64,000 nucleotides of DNA from Mameliella sp. CS4 (GTDB lineage Bacteria; Pseudomonadota; Alphaproteobacteria; Rhodobacterales; Rhodobacteraceae), in contig NZ_JAHXRQ010000001.1 in NCBI RefSeq assembly GCF_019392335.1, forward strand, positions 434,001 to 498,000, in the 5' to 3' direction. The notes under the pieces were generated by a model, which was not told the DNA's origin, did not search any database, and saw only the letters and a program-made list of their open reading frames with translations. A program made the translations under genes and the position numbers. This document shows positions 40,580 through 49,755 of the stretch, piece after piece. Every line of letters begins with the position of its first letter. Position 1 is the stretch's first letter.

Positions 40580-41526
40580 GCATCGCAGTCCTTGGAGGAG
40601 GCGCCTTTGGCACGGCTCTGGCCGTGGCACTCGGGCGCAAGCGCGAGGTGACGCTTTGGGCGCGGGACGTCTCTGCGCTGCAGGACAGGCGGCAAAGCCC
40701 GCGCCTGCCCGGTGTGACCCTGCCGGAAAACGTGACCGTCGCAGGCGATCTGGATAGGGCCGCCACCTGCGACACGCTGTTGCTGTCGGTCCCGATGCAA
40801 CAACTGTCGACGCTGCTGGACCGGATTGCCACGCCGCTGGACGGGCAGGCGCTGGTCGCCTGCTGCAAGGGGATCGACCTGGCCGAGGGCGTCGGCCCCT
40901 CGGCCCTGATCGCCCGGCACCAACCCGGCGCGGTACCCGCCGTCCTGACCGGCCCCAGCTTTGCCGGGGACATCGCGCGCGGCCTGCCCACGGCGCTGAC
41001 GCTGGCCTGTGGTGACGAATCCAAGGGGCGGGCCCTGCAGGAACAACTGTCGACGCCGGTCCTGCGGCTCTATCGCAGCGACGACATGATCGGCGCGGAA
41101 CTGGGCGGCGCGCTGAAGAACGTGATCGCCATCGCCTGCGGCGCCTGTATCGGCGCGGGCCTGGGCGACAGCGCCCGCGCGGCCCTGATGACCCGTGGCT
41201 TTGCCGAGATGATGCGCCTGTCGGCCCGGCTGGGCGCGCAGCCAGAAACGTTGACCGGCCTCTCTGGCCTGGGCGACCTGACGCTGACCTGCACTTCTGA
41301 CGGGTCGCGCAACTATCGTTTTGGCCTGGCGCTGGGGCGGGGCGAAGCGTTCGACCCCTCCGTGACCGTCGAAGGCGCCGCCACCGCCCGCGCCGCCGCC
41401 CGCCTGTCCATCGACCTGGACCTGCCCCTGCCCGTCTGTTCGGTGGTGGCCGACCTGTCACAGGGCCGGCTGACCGTGCGCCAGGCGATGGACACCCTGC
41501 TTTCCCGACCACTCAAGGATGAATGA
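40576..41526 (+). CDS. gpsA: NAD(P)-dependent glycerol-3-phosphate dehydrogenase
   Basis: The 316-residue enzyme reduces dihydroxyacetone phosphate to sn-glycerol 3-phosphate for phospholipid synthesis. It has the cofactor motif [33 protein letters not shown], the catalytic lysine region [13 protein letters not shown] and [20 protein letters not shown]. Length is standard. It lies in the conserved tsaD-gpsA-yciI-EVE string. Confidence 0.95.
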   Translation: MSIAVLGGGAFGTALAVALGRKREVTLWARDVSALQDRRQSPRLPGVTLPENVTVAGDLDRAATCDTLLLSVPMQQLSTLLDRIATPLDGQALVACCKGIDLAEGVGPSALIARHQPGAVPAVLTGPSFAGDIARGLPTALTLACGDESKGRALQEQLSTPVLRLYRSDDMIGAELGGALKNVIAIACGACIGAGLGDSARAALMTRGFAEMMRLSARLGAQPETLTGLSGLGDLTLTCTSDGSRNYRFGLALGRGEAFDPSVTVEGAATARAAARLSIDLDLPLPVCSVVADLSQGRLTVRQAMDTLLSRPLKDE

Positions 41527-41527
41527 C

Positions 41528-41797
41528 ATGCTGATTGCCCTGATCGCCCACGACAAACCCGATGCCCTGCAGATCCGCAAGGACACCCGCGATGCGCACC
41601 TGGACTACCTGAAATCCACCGGGGTCGTCTCGCAGGCCGGGCCGCTGCTGGACGACGAAGGCGGGATGATCGGGTCTCTGGTGATCCTTGACGTGGCCGA
41701 CAAGGCCACGGCCGAGGACTGGGCCGCGAACGATCCCTATTCCAAGGCCGGCCTGTTCCAAAGCGTCACCCTGACCGCGTGGAAAAAGGTGATCTGA
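41528..41797 (+). CDS. YciI-like protein
   Basis: The 89-residue protein is of the YciI family, a ferredoxin-like fold with a conserved His/Asp pair (HDKPDAL; RDAHLDYL). Members are small putative enzymes or dimerisation modules; no substrate is known. The start at 41528 is preferred over 41519 because AAGGA lies 8 bases upstream and MLIALIAHDKP is the usual N-terminus. Confidence 0.85.
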   Translation: MLIALIAHDKPDALQIRKDTRDAHLDYLKSTGVVSQAGPLLDDEGGMIGSLVILDVADKATAEDWAANDPYSKAGLFQSVTLTAWKKVI

Positions 41798-42216
41798 TGC
41801 GCTACTGGCTTTTCAAATCCGAACCCTCGACCTGGTCCTGGCAGGACCAGCAGGCCAAGGGCGACGCGGGTGAGGAATGGGATGGCGTCCGCAACTACCA
41901 GGCGCGCAATTTCATGCGTGAGATGGAAAAGGGAGACCGGGGGTTTTTCTACCATTCGCAAAAGGAAAAAGCGATTGTCGGCACGGTCGAGGTGATCGCC
42001 GAGGCCCATCCCGACAGCACCACCGATGACGATCGCTGGGAATGCGTGGACATCAAGGCGCTGGAATCCGCCACGACCCCGGTCACGCTGGACCAGATCA
42101 AAGAAGATCCCCGGCTGGCGGAAATGGTGCTGGTGAAGAATTCGCGCCTGTCTGTCCAGCCGGTCACCGAAGAGGAATGGCAGGTCATCTGCGGGCTGGC
42201 GGGCCTGTCCGCCTGA
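41797..42216 (+). CDS. EVE domain protein
   Basis: The 139-residue protein is a stand-alone EVE (PUA-like) domain: MRYWLFKSEPSTWSWQDQ, WDGVRNYQARNFMREMEKGD, FFYHSQKEKAIVG. EVE domains bind modified bases in DNA or RNA. The start overlaps the YciI stop as TGATG. Commonly the last gene of this housekeeping string. Confidence 0.92.
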   Translation: MRYWLFKSEPSTWSWQDQQAKGDAGEEWDGVRNYQARNFMREMEKGDRGFFYHSQKEKAIVGTVEVIAEAHPDSTTDDDRWECVDIKALESATTPVTLDQIKEDPRLAEMVLVKNSRLSVQPVTEEEWQVICGLAGLSA

Positions 42217-42222
42217 TCCGCG

Positions 42223-42588
42223 TCAAAGCAGTTCTTCCGGGATATGTGGCAGGGCGAGCGCCGCAAGGGCCTGTTTGCGCTCGTCATGGACATGGACCTG
42301 CAGCGGTCCGTCCGGGTCCACGACCTGTTGGTAGATTCGGGCAAGTCCAAAAGAAACACCGTCAGGGGCATGGACCGAGTCGATCAACCTCTGGTTGCGA
42401 GAGCGAAGCCGCTCTTGCAGGCGAAGTGAATGCCAGTGCAGCTCTTTGAACCCGAACTCCACATCCTTGATCCGGGCCAGGTCGGTAAAGTTCTTGCTCG
42501 GCGCCTCTGGCGCGTTTTCCCCATGTAAACGCTCGAATAATTCACGCAGTTCAAAACGCGTGACATCACCTTTATGACGTATCCACAC
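42223..42588 (-). CDS. hypothetical protein, SpoIIAA-like; start codon unclear
   Basis: From GTG 42588 the protein has 121 residues. The in-frame sequence upstream reads FTIPVDLKYFPDLDL back to a TGA at 42640-42642 and looks like genuine protein, but no ATG, GTG or TTG occurs there. The start may be non-canonical (ATA 42627, CTG 42615) or lost. The pattern (hydrophobic strand, RFELRELFERL helix, NFTDLARIKD, C-terminal helix after LQVHVHDERKQAL) resembles SpoIIAA-like proteins. Function unknown. Confidence 0.55.
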   Translation of the reverse strand: MWIRHKGDVTRFELRELFERLHGENAPEAPSKNFTDLARIKDVEFGFKELHWHSLRLQERLRSRNQRLIDSVHAPDGVSFGLARIYQQVVDPDGPLQVHVHDERKQALAALALPHIPEELL

Positions 42589-42771
42589 GAGGTCCAGATC
42601 GGGGAAGTATTTCAGGTCAACAGGTATGGTGAATGCTCGTCAAAGTTGCGGGGACTCAAGATTTCGCTCACTGTAAACTATAGCATATTCCGCGCAAAAA
42701 CAGGATTTTTGGATAAACCTTTTATCTAAGGCCTCAATTTTACCGGGAAAAACCACGTCGGAGAAATGACC

Positions 42772-43170
42772 ATGCTGGAATTCGTCAATAGTCTTGCCGC
42801 CGCAATCGTCGCCTTTGCGGCCGGGGCCGTCTGGTACATGGCCCTTGCTGGGCCTTGGAAAACCGCCTCTGGCGTGGAACTGGACACGGACGGAAACCCC
42901 AAGGGGAGCATGAGTGCGCGGGTCATGATCCTGACGTTTGTCATGCAGGTGGTCGTTGCCGGGATGATGCGCCATGTCTTTGCCGCCAGTGGCGTCGAAA
43001 CGCCGGGGGCCGGGCTGGTGTCGGGCCTTGGGATCGGGTTGTTCCTGATCGCGCCCTGGATCGCGCTCAACAACGCCAATGCCATGCGTCCCATGACGCT
43101 CACGCTGGTCGACGGCGGCTATGCGACGCTGGCCTGCGGGTTGATGGGACTGGTGCTGACGCTCTTCTGA
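42772..43170 (+). CDS. DUF1761 family membrane protein
   Basis: The 132-residue protein has four hydrophobic segments and the DUF1761 pattern (FAAGAVWYMALAGPW, GLGIGLFLIAPWIALNNANAMRP, DGGYATLACGLMG). Function unknown. GGAG at 42760 is 8 bases from ATG 42772 but only 2 from ATG 42766, so the later start is used. Confidence 0.85.
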   Translation: MLEFVNSLAAAIVAFAAGAVWYMALAGPWKTASGVELDTDGNPKGSMSARVMILTFVMQVVVAGMMRHVFAASGVETPGAGLVSGLGIGLFLIAPWIALNNANAMRPMTLTLVDGGYATLACGLMGLVLTLF

Positions 43171-43196
43171 GCAGGGTGCGCATCCCCTCAACAGAA

Positions 43197-43229
43197 ACGG
43201 AGGGTCCCGGAAAAACCGAAACCCTCCGT
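43197..43229. terminator. hairpin after the DUF1761 gene
   Basis: ACGGAGGGT and ACCCTCCGT form a perfect 9-bp stem with a 15-base loop, 27 bases after the stop codon. No T run follows on the plus strand. Confidence 0.5.
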
Positions 43230-43343
43230 CCACCCCACATGCTCCCTACGCACCACATGTGTTATGAAATCTACGGTTCCGGCCTTTCTGGCCAGTCCTA
43301 AGGACCTTACGGCGTCCACCGCTGTCCGGCAATCCTGAACTAC

Positions 43344-43365
43344 CTGCAATTTCAATCAATTGCAG
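43344..43365. repeat. 8-bp inverted repeat in the 43171-43453 gap
   Basis: CTGCAATT and AATTGCAG flank TCAATC. It lies outside any gene and its role is unknown. Confidence 0.4.
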
Positions 43366-43403
43366 AGGATCATCACCCCGAAAAGGACCCTGGAAAGAAC
43401 AAA

Positions 43404-43424
43404 GGCCCCCGCGATGCGGAGGCC
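43404..43424 (-). terminator. terminator of the DUF2853 gene
   Basis: On the minus strand GGCCTCCGC and GCGGGGGCC form a hairpin followed by TTTGTTCTTT, about 30 bases after the stop codon. Confidence 0.65.
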
Positions 43425-43453
43425 CCGTGCCAGAGAAATCCTGGTGCTGCGGC

Positions 43454-43795
43454 TCAGCCGTAGACAGCTTCCTTGCCGAAATGCTTGGTCAGCATGTAGT
43501 AGACCACGGCGCGATACTTGTTGCGCTCGGACTTGCCGTAGGTGTCGACCACCTTGTTGATTGCCTCCATCAGCTCGGGACCGTCCGCAAGGCCCAGCTT
43601 CTTGACCAGGAACTTGTCCTTGACGGTCTCAAGCTCGCTCTCCTGCGACGAGGCAACGGTAGAGGCATCCGCGTCATAGATGGCCGGACCACAGCCGATG
43701 GTGACCTTGGTCAGCAGGTCCATGTCCGGGTCCATGCCGCACTTGTTCTTCAGGTCTTCGGCGTATTTGGCGATCAGTTCGTCGCGACGTCCCAT
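43454..43795 (-). CDS. DUF2853 family protein
   Basis: The 113-residue acidic helical protein begins MGRRDELIAKYAEDLKNKCG and contains VTIGCGPAIYDADAS and YYMLTKHFGKE, typical of DUF2853. Function unknown. ATG 43795 has GGGAG six bases upstream and is preferred over the GTG at 43801. It stands alone. Confidence 0.85.
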   Translation of the reverse strand: MGRRDELIAKYAEDLKNKCGMDPDMDLLTKVTIGCGPAIYDADASTVASSQESELETVKDKFLVKKLGLADGPELMEAINKVVDTYGKSERNKYRAVVYYMLTKHFGKEAVYG

Positions 43796-44042
43796 GTTCA
43801 CTCCCTCGTGTCATGCGCCGCGTTCCGCAGGCGCTGTCCTTGCTGTTTTGCGGCCAAAGCGACCGTGCATCCGCATGGTGACCGCACATTCCCGTTATTG
43901 GCAAGGGAAATGCGGCCTCTCTCTTCCCCCTGATCGGAGCGCGGAGGGTATTCCGTGAAGTCAGCTTGCGCTCTGTGGCAATTTGGGCCCAGATCGGGAC
44001 AGGCAGGCGCCGTTCCGGCGCCTCACCACAGGAGGGCACCGC

Positions 44043-44648
44043 ATGACCGAGACCGGCACCGTCAGCTTTACCCAGATGAAGGATGGCACCCGGGAAGATT
44101 ACGAGCTTCTCGAACGGTTGGAAAAACCCTACCTGGCGCTGACCCCCGACCGGGTGCTGGATGAATTGCGCCGCCAGGGCGAAGTCACGCTCGAAGGGTA
44201 TCGCATCACCCGGCTGACCCACGGGCTGCAATCGGCCACCCGCGCGGAACGCGACGGCGCCGATATCGACTGGATCGTCGGCGCGCTCTTGCATGATGTG
44301 GGCGACGGGCTGGCGCCACAGAACCATGACCGGTTTTCCGCCGAGGTGATCCGCCCCTTCGTTCGCTGGGACGTGGCCTGGGTCGTCGAACACCACGGCA
44401 TCTTTCAAAGCTTCTACTACGGCCATCACTACGGATGGGACCGCAACGCGCGCGACCAGTTCAAGGACCACCCCTGCTACGACAGTTGCGCCGCCTTCTG
44501 CGAACGCTGGGACCAGTCGAGTTTCGAGCCCGAGTACGATACCCTGCCGCTGGAGCATTTCGAACCGCTGGTGCGCGAGGTCTTTGCCCGCAAGGCCTAT
44601 GACCCGCAGGTGATCCGCGAGGGGTATGTCTCATCCTTGTCGCGGTAA
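44043..44648 (+). CDS. HD domain protein
   Basis: The 201-residue protein has HD-type metal-binding motifs: THGLQSATRA, ALLHDVGDGLAPQNHDR and VEHHGIFQSFYYGHHYG. The arrangement resembles the mixed-valent di-iron HD oxygenases (PhnZ/MIOX-like) more than phosphatases, with many histidines after HD. The substrate is unknown. AGGAGGGCACC precedes ATG 44043. Monocistronic. Confidence 0.8.
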   Translation: MTETGTVSFTQMKDGTREDYELLERLEKPYLALTPDRVLDELRRQGEVTLEGYRITRLTHGLQSATRAERDGADIDWIVGALLHDVGDGLAPQNHDRFSAEVIRPFVRWDVAWVVEHHGIFQSFYYGHHYGWDRNARDQFKDHPCYDSCAAFCERWDQSSFEPEYDTLPLEHFEPLVREVFARKAYDPQVIREGYVSSLSR

Positions 44649-44731
44649 GGCCCATCCCCGTCCGAGGCGGCTTGAAGCCCGGGGACCGGGATGCGACTGT
44701 CCGGGTGACCTCAGTACCGGATTATCCCGCC

Positions 44732-45007
44732 ATGACACGACCCTTAGCCTTGATCGCCAGCCCGCTCATCCTTGTGGCGCTTTCTGCCTGCGAGCCTGTC
44801 CCCGGAGGCGACGGCCCCTCTGGCCCCACGTCCACGGCCCCCGAAGCCGTGGCCGCCATCGCCGCGCCTTATCAGGATCTGACCAAGGTGCGGCTGCGGT
44901 CAGAAGACGGGTGTTATTGGTACACCCATACCGGCCCGGTCGAGACGACGGAATTGCCCCTGCGCACCAGCGAAGGCAATCCGATCTGCACGCGGCCTCA
45001 ATCCTGA
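44732..45007 (+). CDS. small lipoprotein of unknown function
   Basis: The 91-residue protein begins MTRPLALIASPLILVALSAC, with a lipobox (LSAC) that predicts a lipid-anchored envelope protein. The mature part contains two more cysteines (DGCYWYTHTG, NPICTRP) that could pair. The 44732 start is chosen because it begins the signal peptide. Confidence 0.7.
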   Translation: MTRPLALIASPLILVALSACEPVPGGDGPSGPTSTAPEAVAAIAAPYQDLTKVRLRSEDGCYWYTHTGPVETTELPLRTSEGNPICTRPQS

Positions 45008-45021
45008 AATCGGATCCGTAG

Positions 45022-45048
45022 TGGCCGTGCCGGTTCCGGGCACGGCCA
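45022..45048. terminator. bidirectional hairpin
   Basis: TGGCCGTGCC and GGCACGGCCA form a perfect 10-bp stem between two convergent genes. Confidence 0.65.
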
Positions 45049-45056
45049 TCGCGGAC

Positions 45057-45701
45057 CTATAGCGGACTACCGTCGGTAGGATACAGGTAGGCGGTCACGC
45101 CTTTGGAGACCTGTTCGTACAGGTAGTTGATATGCGGCATCACCATCCGCACACAGCCCGAGCTGGCCCGTGTCCCGACAGAGCGCGGGGCGGGTGTGCC
45201 GTGAATGCGCAGATAACTGTCCCGGTTGCCGACATAGAGATACAGGGCACGGGACCCCAGCGCATTGTCCGGGCCAGGGGGCTGACCCTCTGCCCAGGCA
45301 GCATATTTCTCCGGCTCTCGGGCAATCATGGAGTCGGTGGGCGTCCAGCGCGGCCATTTCGCCTTGCGCTTGATCGTATAGACACCGGGCCCGTATAACC
45401 CGTCACGCCCGATCGCCACCCCATAGCGCATCGCGGTCCCGTCGGCCTGGATGTGGTAAAGGTAGCGCGCAACAGCATCGACGTGGATGTCGCCCGGTTT
45501 CAGGCCCGGGTTGGCAGAGACCCTGCGCGGCAGAAAGCGCGGGTGCAGACCCCAGGGATTCGACGTTTCCAGATCGAAATCGGGTGGCGTCACCTGGGCG
45601 TCCCACTGGGCCCAGTCTCCGGGCGCGGCAAAGGCGGGACGGGCGATTGCCGGCATGGTCAGCGCGGCGGCAGAGGCAACGAACTGGCGTCGGGTGAACA
45701 T
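45057..45701 (-). CDS. L,D-transpeptidase (YkuD family), Tat-exported
   Basis: The 214-residue periplasmic enzyme has a Tat-type leader (TRRQFVASAAALTMPA), and the YkuD catalytic motif with IHGTPAP and SSGCVRM (catalytic cysteine). It cross-links peptidoglycan through L,D bonds or attaches proteins to it. The 45701 start is used because it begins the twin-arginine leader. Confidence 0.9.
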   Translation of the reverse strand: MFTRRQFVASAAALTMPAIARPAFAAPGDWAQWDAQVTPPDFDLETSNPWGLHPRFLPRRVSANPGLKPGDIHVDAVARYLYHIQADGTAMRYGVAIGRDGLYGPGVYTIKRKAKWPRWTPTDSMIAREPEKYAAWAEGQPPGPDNALGSRALYLYVGNRDSYLRIHGTPAPRSVGTRASSGCVRMVMPHINYLYEQVSKGVTAYLYPTDGSPL

Positions 45702-45856
45702 TCGGGACCTTTCTTGCAATGGCAACAATTCGGCAACGGCCCAAGTCAGGGTGCCGTTCCATACAGGCATCTATCAAGACGGCAAATCGTCCAGATCCTC
45801 AAACCCGTTTCCTTTGGATTGGATGAAACTTTTGGCAGGCGTTGCATTCAGCGCCT

Positions 45857-45893
45857 GAAAAAAGACAACCGCCAGCCTTTCGGCCAGCGGTTG
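45857..45893 (-). terminator. ahcY terminator
   Basis: On the minus strand CAACCGC...GCGGTTG with an inner GCC/GGC stem is followed by TCTTTTTTC, a textbook Rho-independent terminator 26 bases after the ahcY stop. Confidence 0.9.
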
Positions 45894-45918
45894 CACGGGC
45901 GCCGGATGGCGCGATCCT

Positions 45919-47307
45919 TTAGTAGCGGTAGTGCTCGGGCTTGAAGGGGCCCTCGGGCGCCACGCCGATGTAATCCGCCTGGTCCTTAGACAGTTCGCTC
46001 AGCTTGACGCCGATCCGTTCCAGGTGCAGGCGAGCCACCTTTTCATCCAGGTGCTTGGGCAGGATGTAGACCTTGTTCTCGTACTGGTCGCCGTTCTTGT
46101 AGAGCTCGATCTGCGCCAGAACCTGGTTGGTGAAGGAGGCCGACATCACGAAGGACGGGTGACCGGTGGCGTTGCCAAGGTTCAGCAGACGGCCTTCGGA
46201 CAGCAGGATGATGCGGTGCCCGTTGGGCAACTCGATCATGTCCACCTGTTCCTTGATGTTGGTCCACTTGTGGTTCTTCAGCGCGGCAACCTGGATCTCG
46301 TTGTCGAAGTGGCCGATGTTGCCGACGATGGCCATGTCCTTCATCTCGCGCATGTGCTCGATGCGGATCACGTCCTTGTTGCCGGTGGTGGTGATGAAGA
46401 TGTCGGCGGTGGAAATCACGTCCTCCAGCGTCGTCACCTCAAACCCGTCCATCGCCGCCTGCAGGGCGCAGATCGGGTCGATCTCGGTCACTTTCACGCG
46501 GGCGCCGGCGCCACGCAGGGACGCGGCAGAGCCCTTGCCCACATCGCCGTAACCGCAGACCACGGCGACCTTTCCGGCCATCATCGTGTCGGTGGCGCGG
46601 CGGATGCCGTCGACCAGCGATTCCTTGCAGCCGTACTTGTTGTCGAACTTCGACTTGGTCACGCTGTCATTGACGTTGATCGCCGGGAAGGGCAGCTGGC
46701 CGTCGCGGAACAGCTGGTACAGGCGGTTGACGCCGGTGGTGGTTTCCTCGGACACGCCCATGATCTGGTCGCGCGTCTTGGTGAACCAGCCCGGGCTTGC
46801 CGCCATGCGTTTCTTGATCTGCGCCTTGATGACTTCCTCTTCTTCCGAGGTCGGCACGGCGATGATGTCCTCACCCGCCTCGGCGCGCGCGCCCAGCAGG
46901 ACATACAGGGTGGCGTCGCCGCCATCGTCGAGGATCATGTTGGGGCCGTCTTCGAACATGAACGACTTGTCGAGGTAGTCCCAGTGCTCTTCCAGCGTCT
47001 GACCCTTGATCGCGAAGACCGGCACGCCGGCCTCGGCGATGGCGGCGGCGGCATGGTCCTGGGTCGAAAAGATGTTGCACGAGGCCCAGCGCACATCGGC
47101 GCCAAGTGCCGTCAGCGTTTCGATCAAGACAGCGGTCTGGATCGTCATGTGCAAGGATCCGACGATGCGCGCGCCGACCAGCGGTTTCGCCTCGCCGTAT
47201 TCCTCGCGCAGCGCCATGAGGCCCGGCATTTCGGTTTCAGCGATGTCGAGTTCCTTGCGGCCGAACGCGGCCAGTGCAATGTCCTTGACGATGTAATCCT
47301 GGGTCAT
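45919..47307 (-). CDS. ahcY: adenosylhomocysteinase
   Basis: The 462-residue NAD-dependent enzyme hydrolyses S-adenosylhomocysteine to adenosine and homocysteine, closing the methylation cycle. Landmarks are [13 protein letters not shown], the NAD-binding [21 protein letters not shown] and the C-terminal KPEHYRY. Length and C-terminus are standard. ATG 47307 is used. Confidence 0.97.
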   Translation of the reverse strand: MTQDYIVKDIALAAFGRKELDIAETEMPGLMALREEYGEAKPLVGARIVGSLHMTIQTAVLIETLTALGADVRWASCNIFSTQDHAAAAIAEAGVPVFAIKGQTLEEHWDYLDKSFMFEDGPNMILDDGGDATLYVLLGARAEAGEDIIAVPTSEEEEVIKAQIKKRMAASPGWFTKTRDQIMGVSEETTTGVNRLYQLFRDGQLPFPAINVNDSVTKSKFDNKYGCKESLVDGIRRATDTMMAGKVAVVCGYGDVGKGSAASLRGAGARVKVTEIDPICALQAAMDGFEVTTLEDVISTADIFITTTGNKDVIRIEHMREMKDMAIVGNIGHFDNEIQVAALKNHKWTNIKEQVDMIELPNGHRIILLSEGRLLNLGNATGHPSFVMSASFTNQVLAQIELYKNGDQYENKVYILPKHLDEKVARLHLERIGVKLSELSKDQADYIGVAPEGPFKPEHYRY

Positions 47308-47332
47308 CTCGGTTCCTTCGAATGCGGTGGCG

Positions 47333-47381
47333 CGCCCCTTGTCGGGGGCGGCGATGCTCTGGCCAGCAGGTAGCACCAGAG
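47333..47381 (-). promoter_or_regulatory. two hairpins in the ahcY 5' leader
   Basis: CGCCCC/GGGGCG (47333-47350) and CTCTGG/CCAGAG (47357-47381) are consecutive hairpins upstream of ahcY. They do not match the SAH or SAM/SAH riboswitch consensus as I know them. Function is not established. Confidence 0.3.
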
Positions 47382-47499
47382 GCCTGCGCGTACAATGTCA
47401 TACTCCGCCGCAGGGCCGTGACGTTCCGGCCGACGCCCGATTTACAAGCAGGAATTCGCGTCTTAGTCAGGGCCGCGCAGCAGGACCCCGGGGAAGAGA

Positions 47500-48099
47500 A
47501 TGGCGAAACAGACGCGAGCCTGGCAACGGATGCTTTCGGGGCGCAGGCTGGACCTGCTGGACCCGACGCCGGTGGACATCGAGATCGAGGACATCGCACA
47601 CGGGCTGGCCTTTGTCGCCCGCTGGAACGGGCAGACGCGTGGCGACTATGCCTATTCGGTCGCCGAACATTCGCTACTGGTCGAGGTGATTTTCGGACGG
47701 CTCTGCCCGCAGGCGCGCGTCGCGGATCGGCTGACCGCGCTGCTGCACGACGCGCCGGAATACGTCATCGGCGACATGATCTCACCGGTGAAGGCCGCCG
47801 TGGGCCCCGACTACGAAGAGCTGGACAAGCGGCTGTCCGCCGCGATCCACATCCGGTTCGGCCTGCCCGCCATCACGCCACAGCGGCTGAAGAAGCAGAT
47901 CAAGAAGGCCGACCGCATCAGCGCCTGGATGGAAGCCACGCAGATCGCCGGGTTCACCCGCGCCGAGGCGGACAGGTTCTTTGGCGCCCCGGACATGGAC
48001 ATGATCGCCGACCTGTCGATCCACCTGCGCCCGCCGGTCGAGGTGCGCGCCGATTTCACAGCCCGCCACGCGGCCCTGTTGCAGGAGATGCCCAGATGA
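47500..48099 (+). CDS. HD superfamily hydrolase (YfbR-like)
   Basis: The 199-residue protein has SVAEHSLLVEVI, LLHDAPEYVIGDM and KKADRISAWMEA, the H...HD...D arrangement of YfbR-like nucleotidases. It probably hydrolyses nucleoside monophosphates or related phosphates. GGGGAAGAG precedes the ATG. It overlaps the following GNAT gene by ATGA. Confidence 0.85.
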   Translation: MAKQTRAWQRMLSGRRLDLLDPTPVDIEIEDIAHGLAFVARWNGQTRGDYAYSVAEHSLLVEVIFGRLCPQARVADRLTALLHDAPEYVIGDMISPVKAAVGPDYEELDKRLSAAIHIRFGLPAITPQRLKKQIKKADRISAWMEATQIAGFTRAEADRFFGAPDMDMIADLSIHLRPPVEVRADFTARHAALLQEMPR

Positions 48100-48584
48100 C
48101 AATTTCCGTACGCCGCGCCGGTCCGCTGGACGCCCGTCCCCTTGCCGACCTGTTGAACGAGATCATCGCCGCGGGCGGCACCACCGCCTTGACCCGCCCG
48201 ATCAGCACCGAGGAAATGCGGGACTGGATGACACTTTGTCCCGACCGCGCCGCCTGGCACCTGGCCGAGGATGACGCCGGCGAGGTGCTGGGATTCCAGT
48301 GGATCGAACCCGGGGACGACCTGCCGGATGAGGCCGCCCAGATCGCCACCTTTGCGCGGCGGGGCCGGACCGGGCTTGGCATCGGCTCGGCGCTTTTCCG
48401 TGAAACCGAAAATGCCGCCCGCGCGCTGGGCTATCGCTGGATCAGTGCCAACATCCGGGCCGACAACACCGGCGGGCTGGCCTACTATCAGAGCCGGGGG
48501 TTCGAGGATTATGGGGCCAAGCGCGGCGTCCGGCTGGACGATGGCCTGACCGTCGACAAAGTTCTGAAACGTTACGATCTCTGA
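48096..48584 (+). CDS. GNAT family N-acetyltransferase
   Basis: The 162-residue protein has the GNAT fold, with GRTGLGIGSALFRETENAAR in the acetyl-CoA loop and NTGGLAYYQSRGFEDYG near the C-terminus. The substrate is unknown. Translationally coupled to the HD gene. Its last 13 bases overlap the convergent small gene. Confidence 0.87.
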   Translation: MTISVRRAGPLDARPLADLLNEIIAAGGTTALTRPISTEEMRDWMTLCPDRAAWHLAEDDAGEVLGFQWIEPGDDLPDEAAQIATFARRGRTGLGIGSALFRETENAARALGYRWISANIRADNTGGLAYYQSRGFEDYGAKRGVRLDDGLTVDKVLKRYDL

Positions 48585-48784
48585 CGGTGCAGTGCCGGGC
48601 GCGGAGCGGCCCCCCGCACCCCGGCAAGGACGTACCGCAGCCACGCCCCCGGGACCCAGCCGACCGGCCGGGTCATGGCCAGTCTCATGGCGGCGTCTTC
48701 CTGTTCGATGTCCCGGCGCATGCCACGGCCAGCGGCATCGTAGCGGCGCGTTGCGCGCATCATGTCTTCTGATAACTGAAGCAT
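48572..48784 (-). CDS. small basic protein of unknown function
   Basis: The 70-residue arginine-rich protein begins MLQLSEDMMRATRRYDAAGRG and has a hydrophobic centre around VGWVPGAWLRYVLAGV. AGGAGAAAACG precedes ATG 48784. It is a plausible small conserved protein but I cannot name it. Confidence 0.5.
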   Translation of the reverse strand: MLQLSEDMMRATRRYDAAGRGMRRDIEQEDAAMRLAMTRPVGWVPGAWLRYVLAGVRGAAPRPALHRQRS

Positions 48785-48885
48785 CGTTTTCTCCTGGGGC
48801 ACCTTCGGCCCAGGGCCATAAATAGCTTGAGTTTCTCTCGATCCCGAGTCAGGAATTTATTGCAACCTTTAAGGGGAGCTAATAG

Positions 48886-49755
48886 ATGGTCGAGATCGAC
48901 TGGCACCGCCTCCCACCGCTTGCCAGCCTGCGCGCTTTCGAGGCGACCGCGCGGCTGGAGGGCTTTTCCGCCGCCGCACGCGCGCTGAATGTGACCCCTG
49001 CCGCCGTGGCCCAGCAGGTGCGGTCGCTGGAATCAGAGATCGGTGCAAAACTGGTAAAGCGCGAGGGGCGCGGCCTGATCCTGACGGAGGCGGGTCAACA
49101 ACTGGCCAAACCGATGAGCGAGGCATTTTCCCTGCTGGCGGATGGCATCGACGGTCTGCGACAGCGTGAGGCCAGCCGTGGCATCCGCGCGACAACCACC
49201 ACCTTTATCGTGGACGCGGTCATCCTGCCGAAACTCTGCGACTTCTGGTGCGCGCACCCGGAAATTCCGGTGTCCTTTGTGCCGGGCGCCTGCCTTTCGC
49301 CCGTGGATTTCGACGGCTTCGACATCGGCATCCGTATCGGGACACCCGAGGATTGGCCGGACTACCGCTGCGAGCCCCTGATCGAATGCGAAACGATCTT
49401 CGTCGCCTCGCCGGACCTCGCGGCCTCTGCGCCACCGCAGGACCTGCCCTGGATCCTTGGAGCACCAGAGCGCCCCGACGCCCGCATGCTGGCGGAAACC
49501 GGGATCGACGTGGAAAAGGTGGAACGCCGCAATATCGGCGAGATTTCACTGGAAATCGAAGCGGCGCGGCGCGGCATCGGCGCAATCATGGCGACAGATG
49601 TCATTGTGCGCCGTCACCTGGACGACGGGTCGCTGGTAAAACTGGACCTGACGTACCCGCACAGGGCGGTCTATCACGTTATCCTGCCCAGTGGCCCGGT
49701 GAGACCGTCGGTGCGCACCTTCGTGGATTGGTTGAAGACCAGCCTCACCGCCTAG
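48886..49755 (+). CDS. LysR family regulator, GcvA-like
   Basis: The 289-residue protein has an N-terminal LysR HTH (LASLRAFEATARLEGFSAAARALNVTPAAVAQQVRSLE) and a shorter, degenerate effector domain. The LPPLASLRAFEA opening resembles GcvA-type activators. AAGGGGAG precedes the start. The target is unknown; no divergent gene suggests one. The last 4 bases overlap regA. Confidence 0.85.
   Translation: MVEIDWHRLPPLASLRAFEATARLEGFSAAARALNVTPAAVAQQVRSLESEIGAKLVKREGRGLILTEAGQQLAKPMSEAFSLLADGIDGLRQREASRGIRATTTTFIVDAVILPKLCDFWCAHPEIPVSFVPGACLSPVDFDGFDIGIRIGTPEDWPDYRCEPLIECETIFVASPDLAASAPPQDLPWILGAPERPDARMLAETGIDVEKVERRNIGEISLEIEAARRGIGAIMATDVIVRRHLDDGSLVKLDLTYPHRAVYHVILPSGPVRPSVRTFVDWLKTSLTA

Noticed and set aside
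38708..41512. Very long minus-strand open frame of 934 codons covering hemD and running antisense to tsaD and gpsA
   Set aside because: Only the last 239 codons resemble a protein family (HemD). The rest is arginine/proline/glycine-rich shadow sequence opposite well-supported genes.
42766..42771. Earlier start codon for the DUF1761 protein
   Set aside because: The ribosome site would be only two bases from this ATG; the next ATG has the proper spacing.
47308..47499. SAH or SAM/SAH riboswitch upstream of ahcY
   Set aside because: Hairpins exist but conserved core sequences of those classes were not found.
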